DNA of 64,000 nt, taken from NCBI RefSeq assembly GCF_029223485.1, contig NZ_JARHTP010000010.1, positions 331,590 to 395,589 on the forward strand. The letters run 5' to 3'. The notes under the pieces are model-generated. The model saw only the letters and a program-made list of their open reading frames with translations. It searched no databases and was not told where the DNA came from. Positions 1 to 9,437 of the stretch are shown in pieces; the first letter of the stretch is position 1, and the number at the start of each line of letters is the position of its first letter. Origin of the DNA: Streptomyces coacervatus (GTDB lineage: Bacteria > Actinomycetota > Actinomycetes > Streptomycetales > Streptomycetaceae). A program made the translations under genes and the position numbers.

Positions 1-2
1 CT

Positions 3-497
3 TGGGGCGAGGGGGACTTCTGGCTGTTGCGAAGGACCAACAGCCCTGAGATGACCGATCACTTGGGCGGGCCCGAGAGCGAGGCCAAGCTGAAGGCCCG
101 GCATCGGCGGTACCTGGCGGTCGAGCCGGGGTGCACGTACCGCGTCACGCTGGCGGGCAGCGGGGAGACCGTCGGCTCGATCGGGTTCTGGGAGCGGGAG
201 TGGCGCGGGGAGACGGTGTGGGAGACCGGGTGGGGGGTGCTGCCTGAGTTTCAGGGCCGGGGACTCGCGACCGAGGCCGCCCGCGCCGTCATCGAGGCGG
301 CGCGGGCGTACGGGGGACACCGGTGTCTGCATGCGTTCCCGAGCGTCGATCACCCGGCGTCGAACGGGGTCTGCCGCCGGGCCGGGTTCACCCTGCTCGG
401 GGCCGCCGACTTCGAGTACCCCAAGGGGCACTGGATGACGTCGAACGACTGGAGGGTGGAACTCACCCAGGCCGACAGCAGACGTACCGTCACCTAG
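3..497 (+). CDS. GNAT N-acetyltransferase, 5' end outside the window
   Basis: The reading frame is open to the left edge of the window (first whole codon at position 3), so the amino end is missing. The visible part carries GNAT features: a beta strand GSIGFWERE, then the acetyl-CoA loop QGRGLATEA, and a later ASNGVCRRAGF segment typical of the last helix of RimJ/RimL-like acetyltransferases. A probable amine N-acetyltransferase; the substrate cannot be read from the sequence. Its stop overlaps the 3' end of the opposing reductase gene by 8 bp. The TTG at 27 is unlikely to be the start, because the family usually has about 30 more residues before the LGGPES segment. Confidence 0.8.
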   Translation, partial: WGEGDFWLLRRTNSPEMTDHLGGPESEAKLKARHRRYLAVEPGCTYRVTLAGSGETVGSIGFWEREWRGETVWETGWGVLPEFQGRGLATEAARAVIEAARAYGGHRCLHAFPSVDHPASNGVCRRAGFTLLGAADFEYPKGHWMTSNDWRVELTQADSRRTVT

Positions 498-1392
498 TGG
501 TCGTCTCCAACTCCCTTACCACCTCTGCCGTTACGGGCACGGGCACCCCATGCCGCTCCGCCGAGCGCAGCAACGCCCCGCCGATCGCGTCCAGTTCGAG
601 CGGGCGCCCCGCCTCGGCGTCGCGCTGCATGGACGACTTGGTCCGGGGTGGGAAGGCGTCGTAGCGGGCAAGCGCCTGCGCGGGATCGGCAGGGCCTCCG
701 CAGGCGCGGCTGACCGCGGCCGTCTCCGCCACCAGGGCCGTCAGTTCGTCGCGGTGCTGGGTGCGTACGTCACCCAGCGGGACCCCGTACCGGGTGGTGA
801 GCAGCGCGAACGGTGCCAGGAACGACATCTTCGCCCACAGTGCGGACGCCTCGTCGTCGAGTACGCGGGTCTTCGGCCCGGCGGCGTCGAGGGCCGGCGC
901 CAGCGAGTCGAGCCGGGCCCGGTCCACTCCGTCACCGGTCAGGTCGATCTCGGCGAACGGGCTGCCGTGCTCGATCACCCCCGCCGCGACGCGGGTCGAC
1001 TCGACGCGGATGACGGCCGGGGCGACCAGGTCGGGGCGGTAGCGGGCGCGCAGGGCCGCCGGGTGTTCGACGCCGTTCAGGAACGGTACGAGGAGGGCGT
1101 CGCCGAGGGCCGTGGGCGGGACGCGGTCGAGGGCGGCGTCCAGGGCGGTGTGCTTGACCGCGACCAGGCACGCGTCGACCGGCTCGCGCAGGACGGTGTC
1201 CGCGTCGACGCGGGCCGTGAAGTCGCCGAACAGCCCGCTGCGGACACGGATGCCGTCCGTGCGCAGCGCCTCGGCGGTCTTCTCGCCGGACAGGCAGATC
1301 ACCCGGTGACCGGCGCGCGCCAGCAGCCCGGCGAGCAGGCCGCCGATGCCGCCGGGGCCGAGCACGGCCACGGTGAGTTCGTCATTCGCCAT
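490..1392 (-). CDS. ketopantoate reductase-like (ApbA/PanE) oxidoreductase
   Basis: This 300-residue protein has an N-terminal Rossmann motif GPGGIGG (residues 12-18) for NADP(H). A lysine lies in VAVKHTAL, and a C-terminal helical domain starts around LWAKMSFLAPF. This is the layout of 2-dehydropantoate 2-reductases, which reduce ketopantoate to pantoate in CoA synthesis. The family has many paralogues acting on other 2-oxo acids, and no pantothenate gene lies nearby, so the substrate is uncertain. It is transcribed divergently from the DUF2277 gene across a 95-bp gap. Confidence 0.8.
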   Translation of the reverse strand: MANDELTVAVLGPGGIGGLLAGLLARAGHRVICLSGEKTAEALRTDGIRVRSGLFGDFTARVDADTVLREPVDACLVAVKHTALDAALDRVPPTALGDALLVPFLNGVEHPAALRARYRPDLVAPAVIRVESTRVAAGVIEHGSPFAEIDLTGDGVDRARLDSLAPALDAAGPKTRVLDDEASALWAKMSFLAPFALLTTRYGVPLGDVRTQHRDELTALVAETAAVSRACGGPADPAQALARYDAFPPRTKSSMQRDAEAGRPLELDAIGGALLRSAERHGVPVPVTAEVVRELETTTR

Positions 1393-1487
1393 GATTCATT
1401 TGTCCCTTCGTCGGTCGGCCCCGGGGAACGGTGGCCGCCTCGGAAAGGATCATCGCAGGCGCCGGGGAGTTGGGCGAGACTGGTCTC

Positions 1488-1724
1488 ATGTGCCGGAGCA
1501 TCAAGACACTTCGCCCGCCCGCGTTGCCCGAAGAGGCGACGGAGGAAGAGATCAGGGCCGCCGCCCTGCAGTTCGTACGGAAGGTGTCCGGGTTCCGGGC
1601 GCCCGCCGCACACAACCGGGAGGTCTTCGACCACGCCGTCGACGCGATCGCCGAGGCCACGGCGGCGCTGCTCGACGGTCTGGAGATACGGGGGCAACAG
1701 CAGGCACAGAAGGCGCCCGCCTGA
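1488..1724 (+). CDS. DUF2277 family small protein
   Basis: A 78-residue protein beginning MCRSIKTLRP, the signature opening of the DUF2277 family of small actinobacterial proteins of unknown function. The ATG at 1488 is chosen because the family starts exactly at this Met-Cys-Arg; a longer in-frame extension to 1431 has no family support. The body is predicted helical with few charged clusters. It ends just before a block of short tandem repeats. No function is proposed. Confidence 0.75.
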   Translation: MCRSIKTLRPPALPEEATEEEIRAAALQFVRKVSGFRAPAAHNREVFDHAVDAIAEATAALLDGLEIRGQQQAQKAPA

Positions 1725-1726
1725 AA

Positions 1727-1819
1727 CGCCCGGCCGGCGTCAGGTCGCCCGGCCTGCGTCATCGCCCGGCCCGCGTCAGGACGTCCAGCCTGCGTTACGA
1801 CGTCCAGCCTGCGTTACGA
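1727..1819. repeat. five degenerate 17-19 bp tandem repeats at a convergent junction
   Basis: Five head-to-tail units start at 1727, 1746, 1763, 1782 and 1801; the last two are identical (cgtccagcctgcgttacga). They fill the space between the ends of the convergent DUF2277 and DedA genes and overlap the DedA stop codon at 1814-1816. Confidence 0.85.
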
Positions 1820-2425
1820 CGCCTTCGCCGGGCGCCGCATCACATACGCCGCTCCCGCCCCCGCCCCGAACAGCGCCAGCACCGACACCCCCGTGGCCAG
1901 CCAGGTCGTACCCAGCCACTGTCCGCCGTAGTACCCGAGCGCCACGCTGTATGCCGCCCAGGCCAGCCCGGCGAGGGCGGACCAGGGGAGGAAGTCGCGG
2001 GCGCGGCGGTGGGCGGCGCCCGCGCCGAGGGAAACGACCGAGCGGCCGGCCGGGGCGAAGCGGGCGAGGATGACCAGGGCCCCGCCGCCGCGGGCCAGTG
2101 CCGCGCCGAGACGTTCCTGCGCGGTGGTCAGGCGGCGTGAGCGGGCGATCGCGCGGTCCAGCCGGTCGCCGCCGCGCCAGGCCAGCCGGTACGCCACCAG
2201 GTCGCCGAGGACGGAGGCGGTGGCCGCGCAGAAGGTCAGCGCCAGGATGTCGGGGACGGTGTGCCCCACCTGGCCGGTCGCCGAGCCCGCGGCCGCAGCC
2301 GTGGCGGCCGTGATCACCAGCACCCCGCTCGGCAGCACGGGCACGAACACATCAAGCAGGACCGACAGCGCCACCAAGGCGTAGATCCATGGGCCGCCGG
2401 TCAGCGACCCCACACTCTCCAGCAC
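1814..2425 (-). CDS. DedA family membrane protein
   Basis: A 203-residue membrane protein with hydrophobic segments around WIYALVALSVLLDVF, ILALTFCAATASVLG and ALAGLAWAAYSVALGYYGG. It has the DedA hallmark of an arginine-containing re-entrant segment, here VILARFAPAGRS, after GDLVAYRLA. DedA proteins act in membrane homeostasis and polyprenyl or aminophospholipid flipping. The GTG at 2425 is chosen because GGGGAG sits 7 bp upstream; longer frames upstream lack such a site. A singleton, convergent with DUF2277. Confidence 0.8.
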   Translation of the reverse strand: MLESVGSLTGGPWIYALVALSVLLDVFVPVLPSGVLVITAATAAAAGSATGQVGHTVPDILALTFCAATASVLGDLVAYRLAWRGGDRLDRAIARSRRLTTAQERLGAALARGGGALVILARFAPAGRSVVSLGAGAAHRRARDFLPWSALAGLAWAAYSVALGYYGGQWLGTTWLATGVSVLALFGAGAGAAYVMRRPAKAS

Positions 2426-2616
2426 TGCGAACTCCCCGTGACTCCCCCGTGGGCCAGACCGTGCCGCGACGTCGCGAGGGAGCGGCAAGGGCGGCCATGA
2501 CAGCCATACAGCGTACGCCTGGGGTGTGACAGGAGTTTCAAGGGGGGCGCGTGTGATCGCCACAGGACGTTCACTCGGGCGCCGGTCCCTTGGGTTCAAG
2601 GGACCGGCGCCCACGA

Positions 2617-3072
2617 TCAGGCAGCGACCGGCGCCTGCTCCGCCGTCGTCCTGCCCTGTGCCGTCGAGCGCCTGGCGAAGAGCCGGTCCAGGCCGAAGGC
2701 GCCGGAGCCGGTGAAGACCAGCAGCAGAAGGGCCCAGCAGAACATCGCCGAGGCCTCGCCGCCGTTCTCCATCGGCCACAGGGCGCCCGGCTGGTGCACC
2801 TTGAAGTAGGCGTACGCCATCGAGCCCGAGGCTATGAAGGCCGCTACGCGCGTAGCCAGGCCGAGCAGCACGAGGACGCCGCCGACCAGCTGGATGACGG
2901 CCGCGTACCAGAACGGCCAGGTGCCGGCGGGGACCGTGCCGCCGTTGGTGCCGGCCGCACCGCCGAGGACGCCGAAGAGCGCGGCGGCGCCGTGGCAGGC
3001 GAAGAGCAGGCCGACGACGATGCGGAACAGCCCGAGCGCGTACGGCTGGGCGTTGTTGAGGCGAGCAGTCAT
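2617..3072 (-). CDS. DoxX family membrane protein
   Basis: A 151-residue protein with four predicted transmembrane segments (LGLFRIVVGLLFACHG, VIQLVGGVLVLLGLATR, FIASGSMAYAYF, MFCWALLLLVFTGSG) and the DoxX-typical opening in which an arginine lies in the first helix. DoxX proteins are small inner-membrane proteins linked to thiol redox stress or quinone reduction; the role here is unknown. The start is followed upstream by a symmetrical 14-bp element at 3146-3159 that may be its operator. Confidence 0.8.
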   Translation of the reverse strand: MTARLNNAQPYALGLFRIVVGLLFACHGAAALFGVLGGAAGTNGGTVPAGTWPFWYAAVIQLVGGVLVLLGLATRVAAFIASGSMAYAYFKVHQPGALWPMENGGEASAMFCWALLLLVFTGSGAFGLDRLFARRSTAQGRTTAEQAPVAA

Positions 3073-3145
3073 GTGGGGGGTACTCCTTCGGTCGGGCCGG
3101 TCCGGAGCGGACCGGTCTGGGGACGAGCCGAGTGAGTCATCTACG

Positions 3146-3159
3146 TTAGGTCTACCTAA
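3146..3159. promoter_or_regulatory. 14-bp perfect inverted repeat, candidate operator for doxX
   Basis: The sequence ttaggtctacctaa has two 6-bp arms around a 2-bp centre. It lies 74 bp upstream of the DoxX start and overlaps the stop codon of the FAD protein gene. The half-site resembles that of DtxR/DmdR iron boxes, but the usual 19-bp spacing is not kept. Assignment to a regulator is inference. Confidence 0.45.
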
Positions 3160-5068
3160 TCGATGCTTGCAAGTTCAACATTCGGCCATCGGGCTCCCGG
3201 GCGTCGGATTCCGCTTCCGGTTCCGCTTCCAGCTCTGTTTCGCCCGCAGCCGCACGTAGCAGCGCTCTGGCCACCGCATCCGCGTCCGAAAGTGTGACCG
3301 AATCCACTCCTGGCCGGGCCCCTGCCGCGGTCACCCAGTGCACGCCCTCCGTGGGCACCCCGAAGGCGAACCGCCTTGAATGCGCGCGGCCTTGACGGTC
3401 CGTCAGACGATACGGCCGCTCTGTTACGTCCAGCCCTCCGGTTTCGTAACCGTCGACGGTGTGCGGCCGGCACTGTCCCGTCTTCAGCAGCCGGGCGAGG
3501 AGTTCATCGGCCGTGCGTCGCAGATCCGGTTCCGGAAGGCGGGCCTCTATGAGGGTTGTCACACGCACCGACGACCCCGGCACCTCGGGGGAGCGCGCCA
3601 CCCACGCCCCCTGCTCGGGCCGTACCTCCAGCCGCGGCCCGAGCACCTCCACCACGCCCGCCTCCACCAGCGCGGCCAGCTCCTCGATGCGCCGCCGGGG
3701 CGGGCCGATGGAGAGGAAGGCGTTGAGCGGGGTGTACCAGCGGTCCAGGTGCTCGCGGCGGGAGGCGCCGGTGAGCCCGCCGTGGTCGACGATCAGCCGC
3801 AGCTCGTTGCGCAGGTCGCGCAGCACGTCCAGGGCCGCCTTGAGCGGACCGTCCACATTGCCCAGGGCGGCCTGCGTCGCGTCCTCGCGCAGATACGCGA
3901 GCAGCCACTCCCGCCACTGCCGGGGGCCCTCGAACTCCCCTTCCGTATACGGTCGCGAGATGCGATCCCAGCTCCAGCGCTCATCGCCCGCGACCCCGAA
4001 CTCGTCGAGTACGTACGCCTCTTGGGGATCGCGATGGGGCACGGCGAGGAAGCGGTCCGCGAACTCCGGACTGCCGGTCAGCGCCGTGTAGTAGACCGTC
4101 TCCACCTCCTTCGCCACCAACGGCCATATCTCGGCCAGGAAGTCGGGCGCCTCGCCGGAGTCCGCGCGCTTGCGGAAGCCCGCGATCACCTCCGGGGTGA
4201 GGACGAGCGGGGTGTGCCGGCCGTACGGCCCCTTCGCGTTGTCGCCGCGCGCCTGGTACGGGATGCCGCGCCGGGAGCCGGCGTAGAGACGCGGTTCGCG
4301 GCCGGAGGGCACATAGCGCAGGCCGTGGCGGCCGGAGACGAACCGGCCTCCCCGGCCCGTGGTCAACAGGGCCGTGTGGTCGAAGAAGTTGAGGCCCAGG
4401 CCGCGCAGCAGCACCGGTTCGCCGGGGGCTATGGGGGAGAGGCCGACGTCGGCCGGATTGGCGGGCGGGAAGTGGAGCAGGCCGTGGCGCTCGGCGTAGT
4501 CCGCGAGGCGGCGCTGCTCCGCGTCCGCGGCGGCCGGGAGGTGGCCCTGGGCGAGGACCACAGCGGACAGGCCGGACAGGGTGCCGCCGTCGTCGAGGGT
4601 CAGGGTCTGGCGGCCGTCTTCGGCGTCGTCGAGCCGTACGGCACGCGCCCGGTGCGTCTCGACGCGTACGGCGGGCGGGGCCTCGCGCACGACCTTCGCG
4701 AACACCCACTCCAGGTACCGGCCGTACTGGGCGCGGGTCGGGTACTCGTCCGCCCCCAGCCCGCCGCCCGCCCACTCGTACAGGCTCGGGCCCGGCCGGA
4801 CCGGCCCCGAGCAGTCCACGCTGTCGTCGGTGAACAGGGTCACCTGGCAGGCCACGGTGTTCATCAGCAGCTCGGGCGACTGGGCGGTGCGCCACACGTT
4901 GCCGGGGCCCGGCGGCGCGGGGTCGACGACATGGACGGTCAGTCGCCCGCCCGGCGGGAGGAGCTCCTCCGCGGAGGCGCAGAGGCGTTCCAGCACGCTC
5001 GTGCCGCGCGGTCCGGCGCCGACCACGGCAAGGCAGACGGTGGGGGTTTCCGTGGTCGGTGCAGACAA
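3152..5068 (-). CDS. FAD/NAD(P)-binding protein, large monooxygenase-like flavoprotein
   Basis: A 638-residue protein with an N-terminal dinucleotide-binding motif VVGAGPRGTSVLERL (residues 15-29). A second nucleotide-binding segment follows around VLLRGLGLNFFDHTALL (about residues 220-235). This matches the actinobacterial 'FAD/NAD(P)-binding protein' family, distantly related to L-ornithine N5-monooxygenases. The substrate is unknown. The C-terminus ends in a Glu/Ala-rich hexad-like tail, encoded by a ttccgg/ttccgc repeat, which is probably disordered. Possible co-transcription with DoxX (79-bp gap) is uncertain because an inverted repeat separates them. Confidence 0.75.
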   Translation of the reverse strand: MSAPTTETPTVCLAVVGAGPRGTSVLERLCASAEELLPPGGRLTVHVVDPAPPGPGNVWRTAQSPELLMNTVACQVTLFTDDSVDCSGPVRPGPSLYEWAGGGLGADEYPTRAQYGRYLEWVFAKVVREAPPAVRVETHRARAVRLDDAEDGRQTLTLDDGGTLSGLSAVVLAQGHLPAAADAEQRRLADYAERHGLLHFPPANPADVGLSPIAPGEPVLLRGLGLNFFDHTALLTTGRGGRFVSGRHGLRYVPSGREPRLYAGSRRGIPYQARGDNAKGPYGRHTPLVLTPEVIAGFRKRADSGEAPDFLAEIWPLVAKEVETVYYTALTGSPEFADRFLAVPHRDPQEAYVLDEFGVAGDERWSWDRISRPYTEGEFEGPRQWREWLLAYLREDATQAALGNVDGPLKAALDVLRDLRNELRLIVDHGGLTGASRREHLDRWYTPLNAFLSIGPPRRRIEELAALVEAGVVEVLGPRLEVRPEQGAWVARSPEVPGSSVRVTTLIEARLPEPDLRRTADELLARLLKTGQCRPHTVDGYETGGLDVTERPYRLTDRQGRAHSRRFAFGVPTEGVHWVTAAGARPGVDSVTLSDADAVARALLRAAAGETELEAEPEAESDAREPDGRMLNLQASIR

Positions 5069-5204
5069 AGGGGTGACTCCCGGGCGTGTGGGGCGCTTGG
5101 CAGCAAACCGCCCGCTGGAAGCGGACGGTCCGCCTCATCATGCCGTCGGGAGTAACAGAAGCCAACGCGAGTCTCAGTCACCCCGTTTGTCACTCATGTG
5201 TCGC

Positions 5205-6839
<1,635 letters not shown>

Positions 6840-6931
6840 GGTGACGCCCTCCTCCGTCGCCCCGTACGGTACGGAACGACGGAGGTGGAGGGGGAGGTTC
6901 CTTTACAGAATCCGCCGGATCATCCGCGAGA

Positions 6932-7576
6932 TCAGCAGCCGCTGAGGACCGAGCTCAGCTTGCTCTTCTCCGCCGAGTCGACGGAGAGGTCGTAGTAGTA
7001 CTTCACCTGGACCCAGGCGCGGACGTAGGTGCAGGCGTACGAGCTGAGCGGGGGCATCCACTCGGCCGGGTCCTTGTCGCCCTTGGACTGGTTGACGTTG
7101 TCCGTGACGGCGAGGAGCTGCGGGCGGGTGATGTCGTTGGCGAAGCCCTCGCGCTCGGACGTGGTCCACTGGCTGGCGCCGGAGTCCCAGGCCTCGGCGA
7201 GCGGCACGAGGTGGTCGATGTCGACGTCGGAGGCGGCGGTCCAGGTGGCGCCGTCGTAGACCGAGTACCAGCTGCCGCTGGTGGCGGTGCAGGCGGAGTT
7301 GGTGACGACGTTCGAGCCGTCCCGCTTGAGGATCCACTCACGGGTGTTGCAGGTGCCGCTGATGGTGTCCCACGTCGGGAACAGGGACCGCTGGTAGCCC
7401 GTGCGGTCCTCGGTCGCCACGGTCAGCGAGGCGAGGTAGGTGCGGGCGGTGGCGGCGCTGACCGGGGTGGGGAGCGCGGCGGAGGCGGTCGGGCTGTTGA
7501 AAAGTCCGACGGAGGCTATGAGTCCGGTAAGAGCCGCGAGTATGCTGAGCCGTCGACGCGCGTAGAACTTCGGCAT
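6932..7576 (-). CDS. secreted HNH endonuclease family protein (DUF1524-like)
   Basis: A 214-residue secreted protein. The ATG at 7576 is chosen because AGGGAG lies 5 bp upstream and it opens a signal peptide: a KFYARRR basic start, a hydrophobic core, and a cut after TASA near residue 33. The nuclease core shows D121-H122 in DVDIDHLVPLAEAW, then N160, N162, K165 and D167 in the NVNQSKGDKDP segment. These are the HNH beta-beta-alpha metal residues of this exported family. Four cysteines (75, 96, 182, 214) could form two disulfides. Probable role: extracellular DNA degradation. Confidence 0.85.
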   Translation of the reverse strand: MPKFYARRRLSILAALTGLIASVGLFNSPTASAALPTPVSAATARTYLASLTVATEDRTGYQRSLFPTWDTISGTCNTREWILKRDGSNVVTNSACTATSGSWYSVYDGATWTAASDVDIDHLVPLAEAWDSGASQWTTSEREGFANDITRPQLLAVTDNVNQSKGDKDPAEWMPPLSSYACTYVRAWVQVKYYYDLSVDSAEKSKLSSVLSGC

Positions 7577-7735
7577 GCGAACTCCCTGGGGGTGTGGGGG
7601 CGTTGAGGTGCGGGCGATGGAATGCTCGCCGCGTCGTGTTGCCGGAAGGTGAGTGTTCGGTAAGAAGCTAGTGACGTGTTCATGACACGACAAGCTTTAC
7701 GGTCGAACTTTCTCTCGCGTACCCTGGGTGGCGCA

Positions 7736-7840
7736 GAAGGGGAGTAGCTCTTCGCCGGACCGTCGACATACTGCTCAGCTCGTCTGAGCCGGCGCCCGGA
7801 GGCGGGTCCCTGTGGACCTCGCCAGCGAGACCTTCGGCAA
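7736..7840 (+). ncRNA. yybP-ykoY manganese riboswitch aptamer
   Basis: The 5' block aaggggagtagc (7737-7748) and the 3' block agcgagaccttcggc (7824-7838) are the two conserved strands of the yybP-ykoY Mn2+ aptamer, with GC-rich stems between them. It lies 88 bp upstream of a TMEM165/GDT1-type gene, a known target class. The following stretch (7850-7915) can form ccgaggtgt...acactctcgg and ggggcagcccc hairpins, a plausible expression platform. Confidence 0.88.
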
Positions 7841-7928
7841 GCAGTGCACCCATGTGTGCTGCCATGCCGAGGTGTCCGCGCACAGCAGTCACACTCTCGG
7901 TGGGGCAGCCCCGACCGATTGAGGAACC

Positions 7929-8510
7929 TTGATCAGCTTCACCGTCACGGCGCTCGTCTTCGGCGTCGTCTTCCTTGCCGAACTGCCGGACAAGACCGCG
8001 CTCGCCGGGCTGGTGCTGGGCACCCGCTACCGCGCCTCCTACGTCTTCGCCGGCGTCGCCGCCGCCTTCGCCCTGCATGTCGCACTCGCCGTCGCGGCCG
8101 GCAGTGTGCTGACGCTGCTGCCGCAGCGGATCGTGCACGCGTTGACCGGAGTGCTGTTCCTCGGGGGCGCTGCGGTGCTGCTCATGAAGAGGGGCGAGGA
8201 CGAGGGGGAGATCCGGCGGCCCGAGAACCAGTCCTTCTGGAAGGTCGCCGGTACCGGATTCATGCTCATCCTGGTCGCCGAGTTCGGGGACCTGACCCAG
8301 ATCATGACGGCGAACCTCGCGGCCCGTTACGACGACCCGCTCTCCGTCGGCCTGGGGGCGGTGCTGGCGCTGTGGGCCGTGGCCGGGCTCGGGATCGTCG
8401 GCGGGAAGGCGCTGATGAAGCGGGTGCCGCTGGCTCTGATCACGAAGATCGCGGCGCTGCTGATGCTGGCGCTCGGCGGGTGGAGTCTGTGGGAGGCCGT
8501 GAGCGGCTGA
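7929..8510 (+). CDS. TMEM165/GDT1 family divalent cation transporter
   Basis: A 193-residue protein with six predicted transmembrane helices in two homologous halves. Each half carries the family motif: ELPDKT in helix 1 and EFGDLTQ in the second half (normally E-x-G-D-K/R-T/S). The first copy has Pro in place of Gly. GDT1 proteins export Mn2+ or exchange Ca2+/Mn2+, which fits the manganese riboswitch in its leader. The TTG start at 7929 follows GAGG 4 bp upstream. Likely role: manganese efflux induced by high Mn2+. Confidence 0.87.
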   Translation: MISFTVTALVFGVVFLAELPDKTALAGLVLGTRYRASYVFAGVAAAFALHVALAVAAGSVLTLLPQRIVHALTGVLFLGGAAVLLMKRGEDEGEIRRPENQSFWKVAGTGFMLILVAEFGDLTQIMTANLAARYDDPLSVGLGAVLALWAVAGLGIVGGKALMKRVPLALITKIAALLMLALGGWSLWEAVSG

Positions 8511-8656
8511 GCTGAACGGTCGGTGAACTGTTGCCGGATGCGGTGGCGGATGACGGCCTGGTTTTGTACCGTGTAGGAACAAAGTGGCTCCCGCCCGTTT
8601 TCCCTGACCGGCGGGCGGGGCCGCCTTGTCTCCTCATCTCTGCCCTGGAGCTGCCG

Positions 8657-9325
8657 ATGACGGTCACCACCGTGCCCACCGTCCTCACCGCCCGCGCCCT
8701 CCTGCTGGACATGGACGGCACCCTCGTGAACTCCGACGCCGCCGTAGAGCGCATCTGGCGGCGCTGGGCCGAGCGGCACGGGCTGGACGCCGTCGAGATC
8801 ATGAAGGTGGTGCACGGACGCCAGGGCTACGCCTCCATGGCGCTGCTGCTGCCCGACCGCCCCATGGAGCAGAACCTCGCCGACAACGCGCGGATGCTGG
8901 CCGAGGAGACCGCCGATCTGGACGGCGTGGTCCCGATCCCGGGTGCTCCCGAGTTCCTCGCCTCCCTGCAGGGCCTTCCGCATGCCCTGGTGACCTCGGC
9001 GGACCTGGCCCTCGCCACGGCGCGGATGGGGGCGGCGGGGCTGTCGCTGCCGGATGTGTGTGTGACCGCCGAGTCTGTCGGCGCCAGTAAGCCGGATCCT
9101 GAGGGGTTCCTCAAGGGGGCCGCTGAGCTGGGGGTCGACCCGGTCGACTGCATTGTCTTCGAGGACTCCGCGGCCGGGATCCAGGCGGGGCGCTCCGCGG
9201 GGATGCGGGTTGTCGGGGTTGGTGCGCGGGCGGATCTTCATGAGCCGGATGTGGTGGTGCGGGATCTGACGCGTGTGCGGGTCGAGGCTGTGTCGGGCGG
9301 GGGGATTCGGCTGTACGTCGGGTGA
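8657..9325 (+). CDS. HAD family sugar-phosphatase-like hydrolase
   Basis: A 222-residue enzyme with HAD motif I LLDMDGTLVNSD (about residues 16-27), motif II LVTSADLA, the lysine of motif III in GASKPDPEGF, and motif IV FEDSAAGIQAG. The order and cap size match subfamily IA phosphatases acting on small sugar or glycerol phosphates. The ATG at 8657 is preferred over upstream starts because GGAG lies 6 bp before it and motif I is then at the normal distance. The 3' end runs into a repeat element. Confidence 0.87.
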   Translation: MTVTTVPTVLTARALLLDMDGTLVNSDAAVERIWRRWAERHGLDAVEIMKVVHGRQGYASMALLLPDRPMEQNLADNARMLAEETADLDGVVPIPGAPEFLASLQGLPHALVTSADLALATARMGAAGLSLPDVCVTAESVGASKPDPEGFLKGAAELGVDPVDCIVFEDSAAGIQAGRSAGMRVVGVGARADLHEPDVVVRDLTRVRVEAVSGGGIRLYVG

Positions 9326-9356
9326 CCGGCGCCGGCGCTGGAGTGCGGGGGTGGGT

Positions 9357-9429
9357 TCGCTCGCCCGCGCTGGCGGGGTGCCGCCTGCGCCCACCCGTGC
9401 CGCCCCAGCGGCACGACTGCCCGCAGGCT
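9357..9429. repeat. dispersed GC-rich hairpin repeat, copy 1 (variant)
   Basis: A 73-bp element in the junction between the HAD and peptidoglycan-binding genes. Its ends match the 77-bp repeats at 29357-29433 and 31333-31409: tcgc...ggcggggtgccgcct and gccgccccagcggcacgac..cgcaggct. The central part differs. Nested inverted arms (gtgccgc / gcggcac) allow a structured RNA or DNA hairpin. Confidence 0.8.
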
Positions 9430-9437
9430 ACGCACAG

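Noticed and set aside
3152..3330. Hexanucleotide ttccgg/ttccgc repeat at the flavoprotein end, considered as a mobile or regulatory repeat
   Set aside because: It simply encodes a Glu/Ala-rich low-complexity C-terminus.
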